Shown here: positions 1 to 8,091 of the stretch, piece after piece | How the letters are laid out: each line of letters opens with the position of its first letter | Numbering within the stretch: the first letter of the stretch is position 1 | Origin: Mycolicibacterium parafortuitum | GTDB lineage: Bacteria > Actinomycetota > Actinomycetes > Mycobacteriales > Mycobacteriaceae | Reading direction: 5' to 3' | Assembly: GCF_010725485.1 (NCBI RefSeq) | Contig: NZ_AP022598.1 | Location: forward strand, 3,038,001-3,102,000 | DNA length: 64,000 nt | The notes under the pieces: generated by a model | Seen by the model: the letters and a program-made list of their open reading frames with translations, nothing else | Told to the model about the DNA's origin: nothing | Database searches by the model: none | Program-made: the position numbers and the translations under genes

Positions 1-1
1 G

Positions 2-595
2 GCGGCGTTGGCGGCCGAGCGGCCCGACGACGCCGTGCTGTCCGAAGAGGGGGTGGACGACCCGGTCCGGCTGTCCGCGCGCCGGGTGTGGATCGTCGAT
101 CCGCTCGACGGAACGCGCGAATTCTCCGAGCTCGGTCGCACCGACTGGGCGGTGCACGTGGCGCTGTGGGAATCCGGTGAGCTGATCGCCGGAGCCGTCG
201 CGCTTCCCGCGCAGGGGATCACGCTGGCCACCCCGACCGTGGTCGCCCCGCCGCCGGCGCCGCAGGCGCCGCGGGTGGTGGTGTCGCGCACCCGCCCGCC
301 GGCGGTCGCGTTGGAGGTCAAGGACGCGTTGAACGGCACCCTGGTCGAAATGGGTTCGGCGGGAGCGAAAGTCGCGTCTGTCGTGCAGGGACTTTCGGAT
401 GTGTACGTGCACGCCGGCGGCCAGTACGAGTGGGATTCGGCGGCGCCGGTGGCCGTAGCGCGGGCAGCGGGCCTGCACACCTCGCGTATCGACGGCTCAC
501 CGCTGGTGTACAACCAGCGCGATTCCAAGCTGCCAGATCTCATCGTGTGCCGCCCCGAACTGGCCAAAGCGGTTTTGGCGGTCACGGCCCGCTGA
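2..595 (+). CDS. cysQ: CysQ-type 3'(2'),5'-bisphosphate nucleotidase, 3' part
   Basis: This is an inositol-monophosphatase-fold phosphatase that runs in from before the window, so the N-terminus is missing and about 197 codons are visible. The metal-binding motif WIVDPLDGTREFSE near the visible start is the family signature (two aspartates ligate Mg2+), and the later Gly/Trp-Asp segment (YEWDSAAPVAVARAAGL) is the second conserved block. CysQ hydrolyses 3'-phosphoadenosine 5'-phosphate (PAP) to AMP, recycling the by-product of sulfate activation and sulfotransferases in the cytoplasm. An Rrf2-family regulator follows about 1.5 kb downstream, and from M. tuberculosis I recall an Rrf2 gene beside cysD-cysN, so sulfate-assimilation genes may lie just upstream. 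An in-frame TTG at 8 is unlikely to be the true start because the motif would then sit too close to the N-terminus. A general inositol phosphatase is the alternative. Confidence 0.85.
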   Translation, partial: AALAAERPDDAVLSEEGVDDPVRLSARRVWIVDPLDGTREFSELGRTDWAVHVALWESGELIAGAVALPAQGITLATPTVVAPPPAPQAPRVVVSRTRPPAVALEVKDALNGTLVEMGSAGAKVASVVQGLSDVYVHAGGQYEWDSAAPVAVARAAGLHTSRIDGSPLVYNQRDSKLPDLIVCRPELAKAVLAVTAR

Positions 596-647
596 GCCCC
601 CGCCGGGTTTATGGTGACCCCAAATAGCCACAACCCGGGGGTATCAG

Positions 648-1304
648 ATGGCCCGTCTCGTCCACGCAGTCACCGCCGCCACCGTCGTCGCGCTCGCGCT
701 TGCGGGATGCGGCGGCTCGGACAGCTCAGAATCCGGTGAGAGCACGTCCTCCTCGCCGGCGTCGGAATCCGCACCGCCGTCCACATCGGCGGCCGCGGCT
801 GCCGACGACGAGCAGCAGATCCGCGATCTGGTGCAGGCCCAGGCAGATGCGTTCTCTGAAGGAGACTGGGATTCGCTCGCCGAGCTGACATGCTCCAAGT
901 TCAGCGAGCAGGCCAACAACCCCGGCGAGTATCTGGTGCCGCCGATCACCCAGTTCGGCACCAAAGAGCAAGCCGCGTCGATCGATCCCGCGCAGCTGTC
1001 CGACTCGCTGGGCAAGGAGTTCGGTGGCGCGTCGAAGGAGACGGTGGACCGCGTCGCGCAGGCGATCGTGGCGTACGACGTCCCCGCGTACCAGGCGGCG
1101 ATGCTCGACCTGATGACCGAATCCGTGACCATCACGGTCGACTCGGTCGAGAACATCCAGATCACCGGTGACACGGCCACCGCCGACGTGACCACCACGC
1201 AGGTGGCGGGTACCGACGCGCCGAAGACCCAGACCGATCCGACGCCGTTCGTCCGCGAGGACGGTGTCTGGCTGGACTGCAGCGACATGGCCGCCACGTC
1301 CTGA
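648..1304 (+). CDS. Secreted lipoprotein of unknown function
   Basis: The 218-residue product has a lipoprotein signal: a basic start (MARLVHAV), a hydrophobic stretch and the lipobox LALAGC with the lipidated cysteine at residue 21. A Ser/Glu/Ala-rich linker (about 22-50) leads to a folded domain that begins DDEQQIRDLVQAQADAFSEGDW, typical of NTF2/SnoaL-like or mycobacterial lumazine/Mce-associated lipoproteins. It should be anchored on the outer face of the cytoplasmic membrane. No catalytic residues are recognisable. The ATG at 648 follows a G-rich stretch (CCGGGGGTATCAG), and a possible -10 box TATGGT lies at 610-615. It stands alone between cysQ and the isochorismatase-like gene. I do not assign a function. 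Confidence 0.85.
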   Translation: MARLVHAVTAATVVALALAGCGGSDSSESGESTSSSPASESAPPSTSAAAAADDEQQIRDLVQAQADAFSEGDWDSLAELTCSKFSEQANNPGEYLVPPITQFGTKEQAASIDPAQLSDSLGKEFGGASKETVDRVAQAIVAYDVPAYQAAMLDLMTESVTITVDSVENIQITGDTATADVTTTQVAGTDAPKTQTDPTPFVREDGVWLDCSDMAATS

Positions 1305-1324
1305 CGCCTGCGGCGCCGCGTCAG

Positions 1325-1336
1325 TAGGCTGCGAGG
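1325..1336 (+). promoter_or_regulatory. -10 box of a leaderless start
   Basis: TAGGCT at 1325-1330 lies 6 nt before the ATG at 1337, the spacing expected when transcription begins at the start codon. No Shine-Dalgarno sequence is present. Leaderless mRNAs are common in mycobacteria; that this is one is inference. Confidence 0.55.
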
Positions 1337-1933
1337 ATGTCCGACCGCCAAACGCTGCGGGCCCTCGCCGGTCTGCCCCTCGCTCCCGCCAGCCTCGCTG
1401 AATCCGCGCTGGTGCTGATCGACTGTCAGAACACCTACACCCGTGGGGTGATGGAACTCGAGGGCGTAGAGGCCGCACTCGACGAAGCCGCGACCCTGCT
1501 CGATCGGGCCAGGACCGCGGGGATCCCGGTCATCCACATCCAGCACGACGACGGGCCCGGATCGTTGTATGACATCGCGGGGGAGAGCGGCGCGATCGTC
1601 GACCGGGTCGCGCCGCGCGACGGCGAGCCGGTCGTGGTGAAGAACTACCCGAACTCGTTCGTCAACACCGAACTCGACGGGATCCTGAAGTCCGTCGACG
1701 CATCGAACCTGGTGCTGGCCGGGTTCATGACGCACATGTGTGTGAACTCGACGGCGCGCGGTGCGTTCAACCTCGGCTACGCGCCGACGGTGGTCGCCGC
1801 CGCGACGGCGACGCGCACGCTGCCCGGTGTCGACGGCGAGGTGCCCGCCGCCGCGCTGCACAGCGCGAGTCTGGCGGCGGTCGCCGATCTCTTCGCCGTG
1901 GTGGTGCCCGGCGAGAAGGACATCCCCGGCTAG
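1337..1933 (+). CDS. Cysteine hydrolase, isochorismatase family
   Basis: The 198-residue protein has the Asp-Lys-Cys triad of the isochorismatase-like fold: D29 in LVLIDCQNTY, K102 in VVVKNYPNSF and C135 in GFMTHMCVNSTARGA, with the usual cis-peptide segment just before the cysteine. Family members hydrolyse amides or vinyl ethers (nicotinamidase, N-carbamoyl amidases, isochorismatase); the substrate cannot be told from sequence. It is cytoplasmic with no signal peptide. The start at 1337 is supported by a -10 box 6 nt upstream. The last Gly-stop (GGC TAG) is also the start of the first unit of a 61-bp tandem repeat, so the gene's 3' end has been duplicated downstream. Confidence 0.9.
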   Translation: MSDRQTLRALAGLPLAPASLAESALVLIDCQNTYTRGVMELEGVEAALDEAATLLDRARTAGIPVIHIQHDDGPGSLYDIAGESGAIVDRVAPRDGEPVVVKNYPNSFVNTELDGILKSVDASNLVLAGFMTHMCVNSTARGAFNLGYAPTVVAAATATRTLPGVDGEVPAAALHSASLAAVADLFAVVVPGEKDIPG

Positions 1934-2140
1934 ACCTGATGGCCGGACTCTCCCCCGCAAGCGGGAGGTGCCCCCACAACGCGGCTCCTTCGTCGCCGCT
2001 TGATCGTCGTCCGGCTAGACCTGATGGCCGGACTCCTCAACGCGGCTCCTTCGTCGCCGCTTGATCGTCGTCCGGCTAGACCTGATGGCCGGACTCCTCA
2101 ACGCGGCTCCTTCGTCGCCGCTTGATCGTCGTCCGGCTAG
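1928..2140 (+). repeat. 61-bp tandem repeat starting at a stop codon (three units plus a stub)
   Basis: Units begin with GGCTAGA at 1928, 2013 and 2074, with a partial fourth start at 2135. Units two and three are 61 bp and identical by eye; unit one is 85 bp because it carries extra bases around a small palindrome (CCCGCAAGCGGG, 1953-1965 region). The first GGCTAG is the last codon plus stop of the isochorismatase-like gene; the last GGCTAG supplies the -10 box (TAGCCT) of the Rrf2 gene. The array is a VNTR-like intergenic duplication of gene end plus spacer. It has no spacers of differing sequence, so it is not a CRISPR. Confidence 0.9.
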
Positions 2141-2150
2141 CCTGGTACCC
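2138..2150 (+). promoter_or_regulatory. -10 box of the Rrf2 gene (leaderless type)
   Basis: TAGCCT at 2138-2143 is 7 nt before the ATG at 2151. It lies in the partial fourth copy of the 61-bp repeat, where GGCTAGA has become GGCTAGC, so repeat and promoter overlap. Confidence 0.5.
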
Positions 2151-2627
2151 ATGCGGATGTCGGCCAAGGCGGAGTACGCCGTCCGGGCCATGGTCGAGCT
2201 GGCGACTGTCGAGACCGGTGTCCTGGTGAAAACCGACGACCTGGCCAAGGCGCAGGGCATCCCGCCGCAGTTCCTCGTCGATATCCTGTCCGACCTGCGC
2301 ACCGACCGTCTCGTCCGCAGTCACCGCGGCCGCGACGGTGGCTACGAACTGGCCAGACCCGCCGACGACATCAGCATCGCCGACGTACTGCGCTGTATCG
2401 ACGGACCGCTGGCCAGCGTGCGCGACATCGGCCTCGGTGACCTTCCGTACGCCGGGCCCACCGCAGCGCTGACCGACGTGTGGCGGGCGCTGCGCGCCAG
2501 CATGCGCTCGGTCCTCGAACAGACCAGCCTCGCGGACGTGGCCTCCGGTGGTTTACCCGAGCACGTGCGCACGATGGCCGACGACTACCGGGACCAGGAA
2601 GAGGCGCGCGGCCACTCGATGAACTAG
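2151..2627 (+). CDS. Rrf2-family transcriptional regulator
   Basis: The 158-residue protein begins [18 protein letters not shown], the standard Rrf2 N-terminus, followed by a winged helix (residues about 20-80) with the wing motif [14 protein letters not shown]. Rrf2 proteins of the IscR type bind an Fe-S cluster through three cysteines after the wing; here only one cysteine is present (LRCIDG), so cluster sensing in the IscR manner is unlikely. Its position near cysQ resembles M. tuberculosis Rv1287, next to cysDN, which suggests sulfur or cysteine metabolism as the controlled process (inference). A longer reading frame exists upstream through the 61-bp repeat, but the ATG at 2151 with TAGCCT 7 nt before it fits the family's usual N-terminus. 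Confidence 0.88.
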   Translation: MRMSAKAEYAVRAMVELATVETGVLVKTDDLAKAQGIPPQFLVDILSDLRTDRLVRSHRGRDGGYELARPADDISIADVLRCIDGPLASVRDIGLGDLPYAGPTAALTDVWRALRASMRSVLEQTSLADVASGGLPEHVRTMADDYRDQEEARGHSMN

Positions 2628-2699
2628 CCGCCCGATCCGTACGGGGACCATGACGGTCGTTCCGGCGAGAACCCCGCGCGAACGTGGTACGAAATCCAC

Positions 2700-3722
2700 G
2701 TGGCGTTCGATCTGCGCGACCTCGAAGTACCGGTGCTCGTCGCCCCGATGGCCGGCGGACCCTCGACACCGGAATTGGCGGCGGCGGGATCCGAGGCGGG
2801 CGGACTCGGTTTCGTCGCGGCGGGATACCTGAGCGCCGACGCGTTCGCCGAACGGCTGCAGGCGGCGCAATCGCTGACCACCGGACCCATCGGCGCGAAT
2901 CTCTTTGTGCCCCAGCCCAGTGCTGCCGTCACTGCCGAGATCCGGTCCTATGCGCAGACTCTGGCGCCGGAAGCGCAGCGCTACGGGGTCAGCCTCGGGG
3001 ATCCGCGATTCGACGACGACGACTGGGCCGCCAAGCTCGACGTGCTGGCCGACCTGTGGCCCGCCGTCGCATCGTTCACCTTCGGACTACCGACCGTCGA
3101 GGAACGGCGTCGCCTGACCGCGGCGGGCATCACCACCGTCGGCACGGTCACCACCGTCGCCGAGGCCCGGGCGGCCGCCGAGGTCGGCGTCGATGTGGTT
3201 GCCGCACAGGGGCCCTCGGCCGGCGGGCACCGCGGCACCTTCGACCCGGTCGCGCGCCCGGCGACGCAGCCGCTGGAGGAACTTCTCGCCGCGATCCGCG
3301 CGGCCGTCGACCTCCCCGTCGTCGCCGCCGGTGGATTGATGACGGCCGACGATCTGCGCCGGGTTCGGGAAGCCGGTGCCACGGCCGCCCAGTTGGGCAC
3401 CGCGTTCCTGCTCGCCGACGAGGCGGGAAGCAGCCCCGTGCACCGAGCAGCGCTACAAGACCCACGGTTCACCGAGACCGTGGTGACACGCGCGTTCTCC
3501 GGTCGCTACGCACGCGGGCTGCGGAACCGGTTCATCGATGACTACGACGCCCTGGCGCCGTTGGGCTATCCCGAGGTGCACTATCTGACCAGCCCGGTGC
3601 GTAAGGCGTCGGTGGGCGCCGGGGATCCCGGTGCGACCAATGTCTGGGCGGGCACCGGTTTCCGGCAGGCCCGAACCGGGACGGTGGCCGCGATCATGGG
3701 CGCGCTCGTCGGCGACGGCTGA
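2700..3722 (+). CDS. Nitronate monooxygenase (2-nitropropane dioxygenase family)
   Basis: This 340-residue FMN-dependent TIM-barrel protein shows the family pattern: the N-terminal LEVPVLVAPMAGGPSTPELAAA, the phosphate-binding GPSAGGHRGTF region and AAGGLMTADDLRRV. Nitronate monooxygenases oxidise alkyl nitronates such as propionate-3-nitronate to carbonyl compounds and nitrite, usually seen as detoxification. It is cytoplasmic and starts at a GTG. Its stop codon (TGA 3720-3722) shares one base with the ATG of the amine oxidase gene, so the two are probably translationally coupled. Whether they act on one substrate is unknown. Some family members are instead enoyl-ACP reductase-like or uncharacterised flavoproteins, so the substrate remains open. 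Confidence 0.88.
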   Translation: MAFDLRDLEVPVLVAPMAGGPSTPELAAAGSEAGGLGFVAAGYLSADAFAERLQAAQSLTTGPIGANLFVPQPSAAVTAEIRSYAQTLAPEAQRYGVSLGDPRFDDDDWAAKLDVLADLWPAVASFTFGLPTVEERRRLTAAGITTVGTVTTVAEARAAAEVGVDVVAAQGPSAGGHRGTFDPVARPATQPLEELLAAIRAAVDLPVVAAGGLMTADDLRRVREAGATAAQLGTAFLLADEAGSSPVHRAALQDPRFTETVVTRAFSGRYARGLRNRFIDDYDALAPLGYPEVHYLTSPVRKASVGAGDPGATNVWAGTGFRQARTGTVAAIMGALVGDG

Positions 3723-5065
3723 TGGGAATGAGCCGGCGGCAGTTCGCGCTGGGACTCGGGGCGATGGCGACCGCGCCGCTGCTCGCGGCCTGTGGTGACG
3801 ATGCGCCCGGCGCGCACGGTGAACATGTGGTGGTGGTCGGCGCCGGGATGGCCGGGCTGAGCGCCGCGCGGCGTCTCGCCGACCACGGTGCGACCGTCAC
3901 GGTGCTGGAGGCGCGTGCGCGTATCGGCGGCAGGACGTGGACTGACACCTCGCTCGGCGTACCGATCGACCTCGGCGCGGCGTGGATCCACGGCGCGGAC
4001 GGAAACCCGCTGACCGAACTGGCCGAAACGGTGGGGGCGCGCACCGTCGAGACGGACTTCGACGACACCGTGGTGATCGACGACGGTGCCGCCGTCGACG
4101 CGGCCGCGGTGACCGCCGTGTTGCGCGAATGGGACGGGGTTCTCGCCGACGTCGACGAGATGACCGAGCGCGCGGGGCCGGACGACTCTCTGGCCGGCGC
4201 GCTGGCCCGCACCGGTGCGGACCTGACGGATCCGCTGATGCAGTGGTGTGTGGCCGGCGCGATCGGCGCCGAGTACGCCGCCGACCCCGACGAGTTGTCG
4301 CTGCGGTGGTTCGGCCACGAAGGAGAATTCGACGGGCCCGACCTGTTGCTGCCGGGTGGCTACCGGCAACTGGTCGAGCACCTGGCACGAGATCTGACGA
4401 TCCGGCTCGGTGCCGAGGTCACCCGCATCGTCCATCACGACGCCGGCGTCACCGTCGAGACCGCGCACGAGACCCTCACCGCGGACCGGGTGATCGTCAC
4501 CGTCCCGCTCGGTGTCCTCAAGGCCGGCACCATCACCTTCGACCCGCCGCTGCCCGCCGCCAAACGCGACGCGATCGAGCGACTCGGATTCGGGCTCCTG
4601 GACAAGGTGGTGTTGCGGTTCGGCGAACCGTTCTGGACCGGGCGCTTCGACGCGCACTCGGACATGATCGGGCTCGCGGGGCGGGACCGGCCTGTCTCCG
4701 ATCTGGTCAACGGGCTGCGCTTCACCGATGTGCCGGTGTTGATCGGGTTGCGCGGCGGCGCCAACGCGCTGGCCCGCGAACAGGATTCAGATGCCAAGAC
4801 AGCCGACGAGGTCGTCGCGGCGCTGGGGGCGCCCGCCCCGACCGGTGTGGTGGTGACCCGCTGGGCGCAGGATCCCTACGCCCGCGGCTCTTACAGCTTC
4901 CTGGCCGTCAGGTCCGGTCCCGACGACCAGGAAGCGTTGGCGGCCCCGGTCGGCGACCGGCTGGCTTTCGCCGGCGAGGCGACCCACGCGGAGTTCTTCG
5001 CCACCGTGCACGGCGCCTACCTCAGCGGCGTGCGGGAAGCCGACAGGATCCTGCAGCGCGGCTAA
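3722..5065 (+). CDS. Flavin-containing amine oxidase, Tat-type lipoprotein signal
   Basis: The 447-residue protein starts MGMSRRQFALGLG, a twin-arginine motif at residues 5-6, followed by a hydrophobic stretch and lipobox LLAAC with C24, so it is probably exported folded by Tat and lipid-anchored. The FAD-binding Rossmann motif VVVGAGMAGLSAARRLADHG and the downstream ARIGGRTWT (arginine/GG motif) define the amine oxidase/FAD oxidoreductase family; the C-terminal GDRLAFAGEATHAEFFATVHGAYLSG is the second FAD motif. Members oxidise primary or polyamines to aldehydes, releasing NH3 and H2O2. The substrate cannot be inferred. It overlaps the nitronate monooxygenase stop by one base. Its 3' end overlaps the convergent DUF4097 gene by 4 bp. 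Confidence 0.9.
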   Translation: MGMSRRQFALGLGAMATAPLLAACGDDAPGAHGEHVVVVGAGMAGLSAARRLADHGATVTVLEARARIGGRTWTDTSLGVPIDLGAAWIHGADGNPLTELAETVGARTVETDFDDTVVIDDGAAVDAAAVTAVLREWDGVLADVDEMTERAGPDDSLAGALARTGADLTDPLMQWCVAGAIGAEYAADPDELSLRWFGHEGEFDGPDLLLPGGYRQLVEHLARDLTIRLGAEVTRIVHHDAGVTVETAHETLTADRVIVTVPLGVLKAGTITFDPPLPAAKRDAIERLGFGLLDKVVLRFGEPFWTGRFDAHSDMIGLAGRDRPVSDLVNGLRFTDVPVLIGLRGGANALAREQDSDAKTADEVVAALGAPAPTGVVVTRWAQDPYARGSYSFLAVRSGPDDQEALAAPVGDRLAFAGEATHAEFFATVHGAYLSGVREADRILQRG

Positions 5066-5937
5066 CCCGCTTGGGTGACGACGACGTCGCCGGTCTCGCT
5101 GCGTCCGTTGATCATCGAGGCGGCCGCACCCCGGTCCTGGGTCCGCGGCACCTCCACGACCGTCGCACCGTGGGCACGCCCGGTCGTCGCATCGACGAAA
5201 TAGGGCCCCGGCGGCGGCAGGGTGATCACCACGTCGCCGTGGTCGGATTCCGCGTCGACGGTGGCCGGCGGCTCGGAGAACTCGACACTGATGTCTCCGG
5301 TGGTGGTTGCGGCGCGGAATGATTCGGTGATCGCGATCGAACCGCGGGTGGTCACGTCGCCGTGTTCGTTCTCGACGTCGACGCGCTTGGCCGCGCCGCC
5401 GAGCACGATCGATCCGTCGGTCGTGCGCGCCGTGAGCTCGTCGATGTCGGCCTGTGCGAACAGCACTCCGGTCTGCTGGCGGGTGGTCACCGACACCCGG
5501 CGGGCCAGTTCGGGAGGCAGCACGACGGTGATCTCGCCGGCGCGGCCCCACCGCAGGAACTCCGAGGGTTCGGCGTCGATGGTGATCCGTGCGCTGGTGC
5601 CGTCGGCGGTGACCGCCAGCGGCTCCGAGCCTGCCCGTACGGAATTCACCATCCGCATGTCGACGCGGGGCTCGCGCGCCTCCCGGTCGGCGGTGATCCG
5701 CACGACGGCGGGCACCGAACCGGTGTCGACGGTCACCGAGGTCAGCGAATTCGGCAGCGTCATCGAATCCTTGACCACGCGGAAGTTGCTGACACCCCAC
5801 GCCATCGCGGACAACGACACGACGACACCGATGACGAGCACCGACGCGGCGACGGTGAGCAGGACGCGGATCGCGGATCGGCCTCCCGGTGACAGCGGCG
5901 GGGGCGGTGCGCTGGGGATCGAGATGGTGGTGGTCAC
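5062..5937 (-). CDS. DUF4097-type membrane-anchored beta-repeat protein
   Basis: The 291-residue protein has a Pro-rich cytoplasmic N-terminus, one transmembrane helix (about residues 24-48, VLLTVAASVLVIGVVVSLSA) and an extracytoplasmic domain built of repeated short strands (ARTTDGSIVLGG, VENEHGDVTTRG, ATTTGDISVEF, AESDHGDVVITL). This T-x-G-D-I/V repeat is the DUF4097 beta-helix-like pattern. The gene lies 20 bp after the response-regulator gene on the same strand, so histidine kinase, regulator and this protein form one operon. Proteins of this fold accompany envelope-stress systems such as LiaFSR in Firmicutes; a role as sensor partner or target of this two-component system is inference. 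It is convergent with the amine oxidase gene and overlaps it by 4 bp. Confidence 0.85.
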   Translation of the reverse strand: MTTTISIPSAPPPPLSPGGRSAIRVLLTVAASVLVIGVVVSLSAMAWGVSNFRVVKDSMTLPNSLTSVTVDTGSVPAVVRITADREAREPRVDMRMVNSVRAGSEPLAVTADGTSARITIDAEPSEFLRWGRAGEITVVLPPELARRVSVTTRQQTGVLFAQADIDELTARTTDGSIVLGGAAKRVDVENEHGDVTTRGSIAITESFRAATTTGDISVEFSEPPATVDAESDHGDVVITLPPPGPYFVDATTGRAHGATVVEVPRTQDRGAAASMINGRSETGDVVVTQAG

Positions 5938-5957
5938 GACAAATCCTTTCGGGGGCT

Positions 5958-6602
5958 TCAGGATTCGAGATAGCGGAGGACGGCGAGGACGCGGCGGTTC
6001 TCGCTCTCGTCGGGGGCCAGGTTCAACTTCGTGAAGATCGAGGCGATGTGCTTCTCGGCCGAACCGACCGACATGTGCAGCGCGGTGGCGATCGCCGAGT
6101 TCGTCTTTCCCTCGGCCATCAGCTGCAGCACCTCGTTCTCCCTGGGGGTCAGCGCGTCGAGGACGTTGCGCCGGTGCGAGCGGACCAGGATCTGGGAGAC
6201 CACCTCGGGGTCGAGCACGGTTCCGCCGGACCCGACCACCTCGACAGCGTCGAGGAACGCGGGTACGTCGGCCACGCGGTCCTTGAGCAGGTATCCGAAT
6301 CCCCTTGTGTCCGAGGCGATCAGATCGGCGGCGTAGCGCTCCTCGACGTAGTGCGAGAGCACCAGCACCGGGGACTCGGGGTTCTGGCTGCGCAGCAGTG
6401 CCGCGGCCCGGATGCCCTCGTCGGTGAACGTCGGCGGCATCCGCACGTCCAGGATCGCGAGATCGGGGCGGGTGTCGTTGACCAGCCGCAGCAGGTTCGT
6501 CGCATCGGACACCCCGGCGACGACCTCGTGCCCGGCGTCGGTCAGGATCCGTTCGATGCCTGCGCGCAGCAGCGCCGAGTCCTCGGCGATCACGATGCGC
6601 AT
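5958..6602 (-). CDS. NarL/LuxR-family response regulator
   Basis: This 214-residue two-domain regulator has a receiver domain (residues 1-120) with the acidic pair E7-D8 (IAEDSALLR), phospho-acceptor D52 in LAILDVRMPP and the conserved K in GYLLKDRV. The C-terminal helix-turn-helix, LTPRENEVLQLMAEGKTNSAIATALHMSVGSAEKHI, is the LuxR/NarL type. The partner kinase is encoded directly upstream and the two genes overlap by 13 nt, indicating translational coupling and a cognate pair. The downstream DUF4097 gene is probably part of the same transcript and a likely target or accessory. The start ATG at 6602 fits the canonical MRIVIAED opening; longer in-frame reading upstream runs inside the kinase gene and is not real. 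Confidence 0.93.
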   Translation of the reverse strand: MRIVIAEDSALLRAGIERILTDAGHEVVAGVSDATNLLRLVNDTRPDLAILDVRMPPTFTDEGIRAAALLRSQNPESPVLVLSHYVEERYAADLIASDTRGFGYLLKDRVADVPAFLDAVEVVGSGGTVLDPEVVSQILVRSHRRNVLDALTPRENEVLQLMAEGKTNSAIATALHMSVGSAEKHIASIFTKLNLAPDESENRRVLAVLRYLES

Positions 6603-7930
6603 GGCAGCACCGCCGTGACGATGGTGGGTCCGGTCACCGGGCTGGACACGGTGAACGTCCCCCGCGCGGCCCGCACCCGTTCGTCGAGCCCGCGCAGGCC
6701 GGTGGCGTCCAGGCCGCTGTCCCCGTCGACCACCTGCGCGCCGCCGCGCCCGTCGTCGAACACCGAGACGTGCAGTTCCTGTGTCGCCTCGTCGAGGCGC
6801 ACCGTGACGGCCGCGTGCGACGCCCCGGAGTGGCGGCTGACGTTGGTCAGCGCCTCGGCGACGACGAAGTACGCGCACGCCTCGACCTCGTCGGGCAGCC
6901 GGTAGGGCAAGTGCACGCTCAGCGTCGTCGGGATCCCGGCGTGTGTGGTGCGCTGCACCACCGACGACAGCGCCGCGTCGAGTCCGCGGTCGGCCAGGAT
7001 CGTCGGCGCGATCCCGCGGACCACGTTGCGCAGCTCGACCAGAGCGTTCTTGGCTTCGTCGTGGGCCTCGGCGATCAGGGCCTTCGCCGCGGGCAGGTCG
7101 GTGTCGAGTTTGGTCTGGGCCAGCCCGATGGTCATCGCCAGCGACACCAGCCGCGGCTGCACGCTGTCGTGCAGGTCGCGTTCGATGCGGTGCCGTTCGG
7201 TCTGGGCGGAGGTGACGGCGCCCTGGCGGGCGTCGGCGAGCGCGCTGACCTCCTGCTGCAGCGCCGCGGTCGGCGACGGGGACAGCAGCCAGCGGTCGAT
7301 CGTCGCGTCCAGCACGGGCGCGAACACCACGAGGGCGACCGCGGCCGGCAGCGCGACCAGGGCGAGGATCCAGGCCAGCGGGGTCGGCAGGAACGACAGG
7401 CCCGCGTCGGGGTCGCTGTTGCCGATCGCGATCGCCGCGGCGGGTGCCAGGAACGCGAACACCACGAGGCCGACGGCCAGCGCGGTGATCAGCGCGTCGT
7501 AGATCATCCGCAGGTAATGGTGCGCCACACCCTTCCAGAACCGGGCACTGCTGATGTCGAGCCACTGCTGGTGGGCCCAGCGCTGAAATCCGGTGTAGTG
7601 CGACAGCCGGCGCGGGGGGATGCCGATGCCCATGCCGAACACCGCTTCGCTGCGCACCCGCTCCACGTAGTCGACGCCGCGCATCAGGTAGATGAAGACG
7701 ACCGCGGCGAGCAGGAATCCGATGACGCTCGGGATCGACGAGATGCCGACGATCATGATGGCCAACGGAATCCAGAACCACACCGTCGCGAACGCCCCGC
7801 CGACGAGCAGCGACGCGCTGGCAGCGACGCCGATCGCGGCTCGGCGGGACATGGGTGGGGTGGGCGGTCCGGGGTGCGGCTGCACGCCGACCGGCGCGGT
7901 CACGGCGGCTGTCTCGGTAACTGCGGACAT
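6590..7930 (-). CDS. Sensor histidine kinase (HisKA_3 family)
   Basis: The 446-residue protein has a Pro-rich N-terminus and four or five hydrophobic segments (about residues 38-85 and 145-205), consistent with a membrane-embedded sensor domain of the actinobacterial type. The dimerisation/phosphorylation helix carries ERHRIERDLHDSVQPRLVSL with H254 as the phospho-acceptor, the NarL-partner kinase class. The ATPase domain follows with VVAEALTNVSRHSGA (N box), VFDDGRGG (G1) and GLDATGLRGLDERV (G2). Its stop lies inside the regulator gene (13-nt overlap). The ligand or stress sensed is unknown; the DUF4097 partner and lack of a large extracellular domain suggest membrane or cell-envelope sensing (inference). 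The ATG at 7930 faces the divergent transporter gene. Confidence 0.92.
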   Translation of the reverse strand: MSAVTETAAVTAPVGVQPHPGPPTPPMSRRAAIGVAASASLLVGGAFATVWFWIPLAIMIVGISSIPSVIGFLLAAVVFIYLMRGVDYVERVRSEAVFGMGIGIPPRRLSHYTGFQRWAHQQWLDISSARFWKGVAHHYLRMIYDALITALAVGLVVFAFLAPAAAIAIGNSDPDAGLSFLPTPLAWILALVALPAAVALVVFAPVLDATIDRWLLSPSPTAALQQEVSALADARQGAVTSAQTERHRIERDLHDSVQPRLVSLAMTIGLAQTKLDTDLPAAKALIAEAHDEAKNALVELRNVVRGIAPTILADRGLDAALSSVVQRTTHAGIPTTLSVHLPYRLPDEVEACAYFVVAEALTNVSRHSGASHAAVTVRLDEATQELHVSVFDDGRGGAQVVDGDSGLDATGLRGLDERVRAARGTFTVSSPVTGPTIVTAVLPCAS

Positions 7931-8091
7931 GTCTTCAAACCTAGGAAGATGTGTGCCTCCGCGACACGGCGTTTTCCTGAGATTCCCCCGGGGGAAAACC
8001 ACCCCTCGCACCGCGAGCGCGCATGTCTGCACGGCGACACGCCGCCGACCGCGGCATTTCGGGCGCGCTCGCCATCGCCATACTGAGCGGC

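Noticed and set aside
1928..2140. Possible CRISPR array
   Set aside because: Units are directly adjacent with no variable spacers and no cas genes are present in the window; the 33-bp repeat at 45688 fails for the same reason.
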